64,000 bases of DNA from Aequorivita viscosa. Lineage in GTDB: Bacteria > Bacteroidota > Bacteroidia > Flavobacteriales > Flavobacteriaceae. The stretch lies in the NCBI RefSeq assembly GCF_900106795.1, contig NZ_FNNS01000002.1, positions 1 through 64,000 of the forward strand, read 5' to 3'. Below are positions 10,701 to 18,200 of this stretch, in pieces (the stretch's first letter is position 1; the number at the start of each line of letters is the position of its first letter). Made by a program: the position numbers and the translations under genes. The notes beneath the pieces were generated by a model. The model worked only from the letters and a program-made list of their open reading frames with translations. It searched no databases and was not told the DNA's origin.

Positions 10701-13417
10701 AAATTACCTCCAGCATCTATATACAAAGTATTGTCTCCTGCATTTAATGCTGGCCCAAAAGCGTTTAAACTATAATCGGCATTTGGCGGGTCATTAAAAA
10801 TGGCTGTGTCTGTTAAATTGGTGGCATTTATATTGCCATTTGTAACATCACTACTGCCTTTTATAATACTGTTTTTAATTTCTGTTGTAGAACTACCAGC
10901 ATTATAGATACTCCCCCAAACAATACTGTTGTATATTTTTGGGTTAGAACCGATTGGACTTAAATTAGTGTTAAAAATCCCATCACGAGCAAATGCATAA
11001 TTTCCACTAACAGTCGTATTAATCAATACTGGAGATGAGGAGATATTATAAATACCACCAGCGTAAGGACCAGCTTTATTCCCAATAATGGAAGTGTTTG
11101 TAATGTTTGGAGAAGATTCATCATTACCCATCCCTGCACCAAATGATCCTGAAACATTCTCTCTAAATATACTGTTAGTAATGTTTGGAGAAGAGTTACG
11201 ATTATGGATCCCACCGCCATTATCTTCAGCGTTATTCCCGCTGATGGTCACATTGGTCAAAGTTGGATTAGAATTATAATTATACATCCCGCCTCCATGG
11301 GAATGAACAATCGTTATGGTATTTACAGTTAGGATATCAAAATCATCAGCGTTACCTCCTGTAATGGTAAGCCCGTTTAAGCTAGCAGCGCTAACAGGGC
11401 CAGCACTTACAACTACGTGGTAGTTGTTTTCGGTATTATTGGTAATGGAGAGCGTTGAACCACTACCACTTACCACATCATCGTCATTGACATCACCACT
11501 TAAAATGGTTTTGTTGGCGGTTAGGCTTAAATCTCTTTCAGACAAAGCACTTTCTGTTCCTGCAAAACCACCATACAATTGTACGTTGTTTACCATTAGA
11601 AAGCTATTGTCACGACCTGCATCATTTCCGAAGTTATTATCTGCTGGACTGTACAATGGTTTGTAAGTGCCCCCAGCTACATAAATTTGTAAAGAATCTA
11701 TGCTAGCAGACCATGCCGTTTCATTCTCTTTTGCCCAAACTAATGCATCGGCGAGTTCTGGAAGCGCGTTTGCCCAAGAGTTACCATTTCCATTGCTACC
11801 GCTTACACTTTTATCGACATACAGAATATTGTTGGCGTCTGGGGTTATTATTAAGGTTTGATACTCATAAGCCCCAATATCTATCGTGTTTTGGAATACT
11901 CTTAGGTTGCCCGCTAAATCGGTGTCGTTTGTAAGGTCTCCGCCTGCGTTGGTGTATGAAGTATTGTCTCCTGCGTTAATAACTACGGCCCCATCGTTTA
12001 GGGTGTAATCCCCGTTGGCAACATCTGTAAATACGTCTGCAGTGGTGATGGTGGTGCCGTCTAAGTTTTGGTTGGTAGCATCTGCTGGTACACCTTGCAC
12101 CAGGCTGTAGGTTATGGTTGTACTACTAGAATTATTATAAATACCTTGTATTCCCCCCGTATTCCCCAGTAAAAGGGTGTTGGTCAAGGTTGGGGAAGAA
12201 GAGTTAGCATTATACATACCGCCGCCGCCGAAGACTGGAACTGAATTTCCGTGTATGGTCACGTTGGTTAATACTGGCGAAGAATTATTATTAGCCATAC
12301 CGCCGCCATCTCTACTTGCGGTATTACCGAGTATGGTCAAGTTGGTTAAAGCTGGGGAAGAAGAATTAGTGTTATAGATCCCACCGCCATCTTGACCAGC
12401 CTCATTTCCACTAATAATTAGATGGGATAAGGTTGGGGAGGCGTGGCTGTTATATATCCCGCCACCATCAAATGGATCGTATCCTTCTGTAAGCACAAAG
12501 CCATCGAGTACGCTAGCAGAAGTCATTAGGCTTCCACTAGTAAAAACATTGGAAATTACCCGTTGGCCTCCGTTACTTTTTAAGATGGTGGCATTGGCGG
12601 CATTGTTCGAGAAGCCACTTAAATCACGGGCTGCCAAAGAAGTTTCGGTACCGGCAAAGCTACCGTACATCTTTACGCCTTCTTTCATAAAAATGGAAGC
12701 CGTAAGAGTGTATTCCCCTTTTTTTACAAATATTTTATCGCCTGCAGTGGCTGCATCTATAGCAGCTTGAACATCAGTTAAGGCGTTTGCCCAAGAATCT
12801 CCACTGCCATTACCAGTAGCGGCTTTGTTAACGTATAGTATGTTATTTGCATCTGGGGTTATTGCACCAACTCCTTGAATTACTATGTTATCTATACCAG
12901 CAGCATATGCCCAAATTCCTCCGTCATTGAACAGAAAAGATATTTTTAGGTCACTTTCGCCTGCATAGGCCGATAGATCTATGCTTTGATTATCGTGCCA
13001 AGTTTGATCTCTGTTGAGAGAGGTCAACTCTGTCCAAGTGGCGCCCCCATCGGTGGAAGCTTCAATGGTGAATGAGGGATTCATACCATCACGAAAATAG
13101 TAATCAAAGTTCATTTCTAAAGAATTATATCCGGATACATCCATAGAGGGGGTAATGAGCCGGTCAGCAGACTTGTCACAATTACAGCGATCATCATTTG
13201 TATAGGCAAAGTTGGTATGTGTTGGTATGTTTAAATTATCGGAGGAGGCAGCAACTGCGTCTCCTACAGACCAAAAGTCATCGGTCGATAGCCCTGTTTC
13301 TGACCAGCTTGTGGGTATGTCTGGTCCTGCTCCCTCAAAATCTTGTTGCAACACGATTTGTGCATGGCCGTAAAGAGCACTTAGCAACATTACGAGTACT
13401 AAAGTAAATTTTTTCAT
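4766..13417 (-). CDS. Giant T9SS-exported beta-helix repeat protein (2883 aa)
   Basis: Signal peptide (about 1-19), then a jelly-roll, choice-of-anchor J-like domain (about 20-180). Five consecutive large modules follow (about 185-2290). Each opens with ITPDANNILYV(N/D)K...GSG.SW..A, continues with AGGTYKPLYSP and LYGGFAGTE, runs through short repeats of the type LTNVTxSGNxA..GGGxYN, and closes with GAYEYQ or GAYEFQ. The ~25-residue GGG/Asn-rich repeats are typical of a right-handed parallel beta-helix (pectate-lyase or polymorphic outer membrane protein-like). Residues from about 2290 form the C-terminal module shared with its neighbours, ending in a type A T9SS sorting domain (LFPNPLNGDTFY...FRLLKE). 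Module 4 carries a cysteine-rich insertion. No catalytic residues were recognised; an adhesin or polysaccharide-binding role is inference. Confidence 0.93.
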   Translation of the reverse strand: MKKFTLVLVMLLSALYGHAQIVLQQDFEGAGPDIPTSWSETGLSTDDFWSVGDAVAASSDNLNIPTHTNFAYTNDDRCNCDKSADRLITPSMDVSGYNSLEMNFDYYFRDGMNPSFTIEASTDGGATWTELTSLNRDQTWHDNQSIDLSAYAGESDLKISFLFNDGGIWAYAAGIDNIVIQGVGAITPDANNILYVNKAATGNGSGDSWANALTDVQAAIDAATAGDKIFVKKGEYTLTASIFMKEGVKMYGSFAGTETSLAARDLSGFSNNAANATILKSNGGQRVISNVFTSGSLMTSASVLDGFVLTEGYDPFDGGGIYNSHASPTLSHLIISGNEAGQDGGGIYNTNSSSPALTNLTILGNTASRDGGGMANNNSSPVLTNVTIHGNSVPVFGGGGMYNANSSSPTLTNTLLLGNTGGIQGIYNNSSSTTITYSLVQGVPADATNQNLDGTTITTADVFTDVANGDYTLNDGAVVINAGDNTSYTNAGGDLTNDTDLAGNLRVFQNTIDIGAYEYQTLIITPDANNILYVDKSVSGSNGNGNSWANALPELADALVWAKENETAWSASIDSLQIYVAGGTYKPLYSPADNNFGNDAGRDNSFLMVNNVQLYGGFAGTESALSERDLSLTANKTILSGDVNDDDVVSGSGSTLSITNNTENNYHVVVSAGPVSAASLNGLTITGGNADDFDILTVNTITIVHSHGGGMYNYNSNPTLTNVTISGNNAEDNGGGIHNRNSSPNITNSIFRENVSGSFGAGMGNDESSPNITNTSIIGNKAGPYAGGIYNISSSPVLINTTVSGNYAFARDGIFNTNLSPIGSNPKIYNSIVWGSIYNAGSSTTEIKNSIIKGSSDVTNGNINATNLTDTAIFNDPPNADYSLNAFGPALNAGDNTLYIDAGGNLSTDKDLAGNARLFAGIPNPDVIDLGAYEYQGEPLTITPTAGILYVNKTATGNGSGNSWENAIPELADALVWAKENETEWSASIDSLQIYVAGGTYKPLYSPADNNFGNDAGRDNTFLMVNNVQLYGSFAGTEIDLSERDLSLTANETTLSGDFDEDDVISGSGETLSITNISENAYHVVVSSGEVSTARLDGFIISGGNANSSIDMIINTNSLSRKYGGGMSNRSSSPSVNNVSMSGNTATYGGGVSNYNSNSTYTNVILSGNFGNSDADSSGGGMFNTISSPSLDSVTFNGNISNYGGGMFNSGSFPNLTNVTLSDNFADNNGGGISNSYSSPILSNVTLSGNSAANGGGMYNISSSPTMTNVTLSDNLSSADGGGIYNYSSSPILSNVTISGNSADSNGGGMYNDGTSSPNMTNVTLSGNSANTDGGGIYNEYNSSPSLTNTILWGNTADNSGNGIVNGYQSTPTITYSLIQGIDNTSNNGLDGTDNSNAPRFVDADNSDYTLQITSPAINAGSNTAYTDTGGDLDSDVDVAGNTRLYDGTPATDIIDMGAYEFQGDPITPDANNILYVNKTATGNSSGDSWTNAIPELADALFWANNNKAEFETTPLQIWVAGGTYKPMYSPEDGNFGNDADRDNSFLMVNNVQLYGGFAGTETALSDRDLSLTANETILSGDVNGDDILISNSSTFYITNNTENNFHVVMTVNSVDSVSLNGFTITGGNADGTSTITVNNYGLYNNTGGGIFNHNATPLLINSVVTGNTADGGGGIYNANANTILTNVSFSKNIANFGGGMFNNNSNTALTNVIFDENKAINENSCADYNSEYSCNNYGNNCVWNFITDICEREEEIGGKGGGLYNTDSSPVLTNVTFSINQADVSGGGVYSENSSPGFYNNLILGNIADTSGSGIYNENSTPVIEYSLIQNLTDTSDGNIDATGILATDVFTDTANNDFTLKTGSIVVNAGNNTAYTNADGDLSNDIDLAGNPRVFQNTIDLGAYESQVVTITPDVNNIIYVDKSNTAGDGSGASWASALPELADALIWAKENETSWSTSIDSLQIYVAKGTYKPLYSPADDNFGNDAGRNNSFLMVNNVQIYGGFDPANNIVDLSDARILPTEEGIVSGSILSGEIGTPNDLTDNTYQVFISSGSVGTAILDGFSITRGYANVYTDFLINGNQVFQCSGAGVYNSVSSPEYKHILLFDNTCTESGGGMFSYQSSPSLQLVSIKNNQAKDGGGMANQFNSFPTLLNVSIQSNTASENGSGMYNVDQSSATLTNVSIVGNSATVNSEEVSGCVSDNSEVILNNSIIWDAISGDYIAQNSLIKDSNDTSNGNLDATGLVDSDVFTDPDNGDYSLKFISPAVNVGDNSLYTSADGDLVNDLDLAGNPRLFGTTIDMGAFEFQGESGYIWNDNTWTPANPQGNATAQDDIFVMNGTTNFTQALEVNSITVMTGATLNVEDVLTIHGDITNNGNLIFKSTATKNGELAQVSATSTISGVITVERYMKNKRSYRMVSSAVTTTSSIHDNWQEGATSNTDNPNTGFGTHITGSTTDQMNGFDGTITGNSSMFTVNVGTQQFEAIANTDMNTLTAGSPYLLFVRGDRGVDLGDNLASSETVLRAAGSLVTGINIQSFGTVIPGDFAMFGNPYQSAVDINSVFANATNVNPNMFYVYDPSLGDHGSYVTVSLPAGTNTANSDVNQYLQPGQGAQFATVGYGWSSVEFNEADKVPGNFTATSRPMAANDMLTVQLFTTENFNNGGPVHDSFGIVFAEENDNGITPADAIKPMNFYENLGVNNNGTYLSIEQRALPQAAEVYPMYTTGYTKSDYTLKVVVDGLEANSLYLNDHFTGISILLEAGENAYSFRVDANDALSIATDRFSIRTEQRLGVDDNSLLTGIRLFPNPLNGDTFYIHAPKLSGEQATVSVSDLAGRTISEHSLNCQANTVTVPMAENIASGVYLVTLKHGGVSSTFRLLKE

Positions 13418-13449
13418 TATTATATTGTTTTAACAGGTTTTATCTTTTT

Positions 13450-13590
13450 TTAATTTTCATTCAATTGTTCAATGGCATGATCTATTTCAAGTAATTGAAG
13501 CTTGTAAATATGCAAAACACAAAAAACCAGGATCGCCCCAATCAATAAGATCAATAATAGCCGAGTGGTTTTTCTATTCTTGTAATTCAC
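13450..13590 (-). CDS. Possible 46-aa single-pass membrane peptide, GTG start
   Basis: A 47-codon frame begins at GTG (13588-13590) and ends with TAA at 13450-13452. It encodes a basic N-terminus (YKNRKTTR), one hydrophobic segment (LLLILLIGAILVFCVLHIY) and an acidic coil (LEIDHAIEQLNEN). The composition fits a short membrane protein, or the transmembrane/coil remnant of a TPR-LuxR regulator such as the truncated one at 13855-14195. There is no ATG and no clear ribosome binding site. It lies 33 bases upstream of the 2883-aa gene in the same direction. Whether it is expressed is unknown. Confidence 0.35.
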   Translation of the reverse strand: MNYKNRKTTRLLLILLIGAILVFCVLHIYKLQLLEIDHAIEQLNEN

Positions 13591-13633
13591 GTAATAAAGA
13601 TTGATAAAATGAATATTATTTAATCAATAATTA

Positions 13634-13653
13634 GCGTTACAAAAGCGTTACAA
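13634..13653. repeat. GCGTTACAAAA tandem box, copy 1
   Basis: GCGTTACAAAAGCGTTACAA, two GCGTTACAA units 11 bp apart. The same 20 bases recur at 20379-20398. On the minus strand it lies about 217 bases before the 2883-aa gene. A regulator site is a reasonable inference. Confidence 0.6.
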
Positions 13654-13854
13654 TTTATATATGCCAGTAATAACAATGCTTTGGAGAGCCACTGAATTAG
13701 TGTTTTTTTCAGGTAGAAAAGTGTTTTTAGCTTTTTTCGGGTAGGGAGATACTGATTGACCTCGTATAAAAGTCAAGAATTTGAATGTGGAAAACAATAG
13801 ACGAAGCTGGTGGGCAATAGGAAATTGGTCATGACGTGAACATCATCCCAAACC

Positions 13855-14195
13855 TTAACTCTTTTCTAAAGACTGAATGAGTTTTTCCATTTCTTGTTGA
13901 CTTTCTATATTGAGTTTTTTTCGAATGCGGTGCTTCGTCACGCGCACCGTATTTGCAGAAACCCCTAATACCAAAGCCATCTCGTTGTTTGTTAATTGTA
14001 GCTTTTCTAAACACAAATAGCGTATTTCCGCTTGGCTCAAATCCGGATAAGAAGCGAGGAGGGAAGGGAAGAAATCCGGATAAACCTCTTCAAACAAATT
14101 TTGGTATTCCACCCAATCGGTTTGGGTCAAAATGTTCTTGGATTTAAGTTGGGAAAGCAAGTTGAAACCACAAAACTTAAACAATCCCAATCCTT
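13855..14195 (-). pseudogene. C-terminal remnant of a TPR-LuxR-type transcription regulator
   Basis: The frame has no ATG; it opens just after an in-frame stop and the only early starts are TTG codons. The ~111 residues match the end of flavobacterial TPR-TM-HTH regulators: a W-x-x-Y-x-x-x-F-E-x-V-Y-P-D-F-F motif, then YPDLSQAEIRYLCLEKLQLTN and an HTH recognition segment (VSANTVRVTKHRIRKKLN). The TPR sensor, transmembrane segment and coiled coil expected upstream are absent. It may be a dead fragment or a free-standing DNA-binding domain. It lies upstream of the 2883-aa gene, so a former regulatory link is possible but unproven. Confidence 0.7.
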
Positions 14196-14310
14196 AAAGC
14201 CCTTTTGGCAATGAATATATCAAAGCGATTATTCGTCTTTTGGAATAACTGTATTTTAACTACTCTAACAACCTGTTGGCCTTTGTTGGGTTTTTCTGAG
14301 ACTTCCAGGG

Positions 14311-14808
14311 CTAGCGCGCGTGTTTCCTTTCGGAAATTTTACTCGTCTGGGAGCAAAAAGGGATGGCTTTTAATGTTCCTGTTTCCGTATCTAGAATAAC
14401 AGATGATCCAAGGATATTCTCTGAGGAAGCGCCAGTGGTAAATTTGATTCCTTCAGCATTTTCCAGTGGCATCACAACACAGTCCGTTTCCCTCAGTTCG
14501 CTGTATCTCAGGAACTTCATTCAAAGTTTTAATGCCCATAAAAAGTTTCATTAATCGCCGGAGCAAAGTTCCATTCTTCAGCTCACTAAGAAATGGAAAT
14601 AGTGCCTCTTTAAAATTCGTTTTGAACTTACTGTAAAGCGCGTACTCTTGGATACCTTGCAAATTCCTGTCATATTTGGATTGTTTTTTATACTGCCGAA
14701 AGTAAATCCACTCACAGCTCTCCGTTGTCGCAGCTTGCCATCCTGAATGTAGTAGTTAATTACGTTATACTTTTCTATTATAGGTGGAAAATTGTTCTTA
14801 GAAGCCAT
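14311..14808 (-). pseudogene. Frameshifted remnant of a small Bacteroidota hypothetical gene
   Basis: Starts with MASKNNFPPIIEKYNVINYY...RRAVSGFTFGSIKNNPNM in one frame and moves near 14665 to a second frame (LQGIQEYALYSKFKTNFKEALFPFLSEL, then GTLLRRLMKLFMGIKTLNEV). It returns near 14520 to the first frame, with ELRETDCVVMPLENAEG and a stop near 14311. The pieces form one continuous protein of a type common in Bacteroidota (short, basic start; NP-x-M; paired helices with RRLM), so two indels are the simplest explanation. The function of that family is unknown. Confidence 0.55.
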
Positions 14809-15235
14809 AACTAATTGGTTTTAATGGTTTAAGGCGAAAAACCCCTCTCATTATTCAAATCCGTATGCCGACTGCATGTCGTGTGTTCCTAGCAGTCTCC
14901 TTCCGGTTTTCTTCTACTGTTGAGCGGTATGTACCCTGTTCTTTTTTTCAAAAAAGCATCCCTATCCGAAGAAAGTATGGAGAAGACCCGAGCAACACCC
15001 GTAGAGATTTAGTGTGAATAAATAACTTTATGAGAAAGCAAAATCGAGCTAACAACATGTTTTTCTCACTTTTTCAGGGAGAAATGGCTGCGAAGCAGGC
15101 GGGCTGGAGGTAAGGTCTGGTAGGTACACGTAACAAAAAGAACCCTCCGAGCACAAAGTGAAAGAAGGGTTTTCGGATTTTAAATTTCAATCTTCAGTAA
15201 AGGTGCCCGGCTTCGGTCACCAGTTTTCAGGTCTC
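14809..15235. other. Intergenic stretch, weak hairpin only
   Basis: No gene recognised. Near 15141-15175 AACCCT and AGGGTT form a short stem with a long loop, downstream of the 1505-aa gene; it may act as that gene's terminator, but this is weak. Confidence 0.4.
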
Positions 15236-18200
15236 CTACTCTTTAACCATCAATTGCGACACCTGTCCATCTTTGCCGTTAATTACCACTATATAAGTAG
15301 CACTAGATAGCGTAGATACATCGATTATTGTTTTAGGAGTTACTCCTGTAAGGTCAACTGTTTTAATCAATCTTCCTGTAATGTCATAAATAGAAGCGTT
15401 CTCAAGCGTTACGTTTTTTGGATTACCCAAAGTTACTTGGTCTGCCATTGGGTTAGGGTATAGGGTTATTCCAGATAGCAAACCGTTATCGTCTACGCTT
15501 AGTCTTTCGCCCACATTTAATGCGAACCTATCGGAAGCTATGCTCTCAGGATTTCTAGGGTCTATTGAGAATGAATAGGCAACAATTCCTTGCTCTAAAA
15601 GAGTGCTTGTTCCATTGAAATAATCATCAAGATAGATAGCGACATTTTCCAAGTTGTTTAGCTCCATCTTCAGAGTATAATTGGTATGTTGGTAGCCATT
15701 GATAAACAATGGGAGGTTTTCACCGCCTTCTGGAAGCGCTCTTCTTTCTAAACTCAGATACTTCCCATTGTGGTCAATACCGAGGTTCTCTCCAAAGTTC
15801 ATTGGTTTTACAGCATCCTCTGGGGTTAAGGCATTGCTATTTCCATCTGCAAAGAGGATTCCAAAACTGTCGTGTACTGATTCACCGTTGTTATAGTTTT
15901 CTAAGGTGTACAGTTGACCAATTACCATTCCGTCGGCAACCATCGTATTGCCGGTTGCATTTGTAGCTGTAAACTCTCCTGGGGTTTTGTCAGCCTCGTG
16001 AAAAACAACAGAAACTGGCCCAGAAGTAAGGCTTGCTACCTGCACACCTTGTCCAGGCTGTAAAAACTGATTGGTAGCCGAGCCGGAGGTATTTGTACCG
16101 CCAGGTAGTGTCAATGTTACATAAGCACCATAGTCGGCAAGGGCCGGGTCATATACATAATATTGGTTGAGGTTCACATTGGTTGAAGCTCCTAGTACCG
16201 CATTCATATTTACCGCACTTTGGTAGGGGTTGCCTAACTGAACAATTGCTCCGTCTGATGGAGATGTAAAGTTTTGGCTTTGGTCGCCCACCATCAACTG
16301 ACCTGTAGCTCGAAGCACTGTTTCGGTGGGTGGAGCCATACTGTTGGCCATATCAATACTACGATCTCCTCGGATAAACAATAAATACCCTTGACCTGCG
16401 CTAAGCGTGCCCACATTAGTGTTGGCAACTGGTTGAAACTCTTGGTTGGCAACATCAACCGTATACATAGATGAAATCCCGGCAATGGATGCATCAAAAC
16501 CGTTTTCCCCAATAGTGCTACCTGTAATGTGTGTTCCATAGCCCGGGTTAGGGTCTTGGTTACTTCCATAGTCTGTGCTTGTATTATTTGCTCCTTCTTG
16601 CCAGTTTGCGTTGATACTGGTGGTGGTTGTTACAGCAGAACTAACTACTCTGTAGGAGCGTCTCGAACTCAGATAGCGCTGTACTGTAGCATCACCAACA
16701 ACAATGGCGTCTGCGCTCATGGATGCAAGTTCTCCATTTCCAGTATTGCTACTAAGAAAAACAAGATTGCCATTTATAATTATGTTTTTATCAGCTCTAA
16801 TTGTAGTTCCCTCTGATACTGTTAAAGTAGCACCGTGGTTAATTTGTATGATACAGGCATCTATGCTACCAAGATTGGTATTGTAATCATCTATAAAGAC
16901 AGCCATTTTGCTAGTATCTGGGAAGCCATTATTCCAGCCTCCGGCTATGGTATATTCGGTCAGGCTTCCGCAAAGATTAAGACAGTTTTTCCCGTTATCG
17001 GTAATGGTCCAACCAAAGTTGTTAATAATAGTAGCTCTTGCGGTCTCGCCCGCACAGTAGGTGCTGATACCTCCACCAAAGCTTACCCCGCTCTGCAAGG
17101 TTAATTTGCTCCAACCAATTAATAGTGAATCGTAACTTTCTGTTGTTAGGCCACCAGATCCAAAAGAGAAAAACATAGCATTCATATTAGTCACGTTGCT
17201 CACGTCCCACTTGCCAAAATCATGATCAATTATACCCCTATAAGCGAACATATAAGACATATTGGTCACATTACTTACGTCCCAATTGCTAATGTCTTGG
17301 TTAAATGCGCCGGTACTGGTAAACATAGCAGCCATATTGGTTACGTTGCTCACATCCCAATTACCAATGTCCTGGTTAAATGAACCTGCACCTTGCAGCA
17401 TATAAGACATATCGGTTACGTTGCTCACGTTCCAGTTGCTAATGTCTTGATTAAATGCTTCTGCACCTCTGAACATTGAGCTCATATTGGTTACGTTGCC
17501 CACGTTCCAATCGGCAAGATCGTGGTTGTATTGGTAAACATACTCAAACAAATGAGCCATATTGGTTACATTACTTACGTCCCAGGAGCTAAGATCCTGA
17601 GAGAAATTATAAGCATAACTAAGCAAGTTTGACATATTCGTCACATTGCTTACATCCCAATTGCCAATATCTTGATTGAACAGTCTCGCATCATTAAACA
17701 TAAATGACATATCGGTCACGTTACTAACGTCGCAATTGCTAAGATCTCCATTGAATTTCAATGCCCCAGAAAACATATAGGCCGTATTGGTAACCATAGA
17801 GAGGTCTGGAAAGTCTGTTGCGTTGCTAATTAGATTATCACAACCATAAAAAGCTCCGTTCATAGAACTCCAAGTGTTGGTGCCCCATTGATCTATAGAC
17901 TGTATTTTTAAATGGTCACTAGCATAGTTATTATTAAAATAGATGCGGGGGAAATTCCCATAGATTTTAATGGTATAAGTTCCTGCCGTTACATAGTTAT
18001 GAGTTGCATTACCAGTATGACCCGCGGTGTTGTTAGTATCGCCCCAATCCACGGTATAATTGTATGTTTCTCCCGGAAAAGTTGGGATAGTAATACTTTC
18101 GCCATTTGAAGTTGTTTTCCAGGTAGTTATAAAATAGTTGCTCGGACAAACCTGTCCATTGTCTAAAATTTCCCAGCCATTGCCGTTTGTTAAATTATTT

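Noticed and set aside
6480-12866. Short regularly spaced repeats that could suggest a CRISPR array or satellite DNA
   Set aside because: The repeats are degenerate at DNA level, stay in one frame and encode the beta-helix rungs of a 2883-aa protein.
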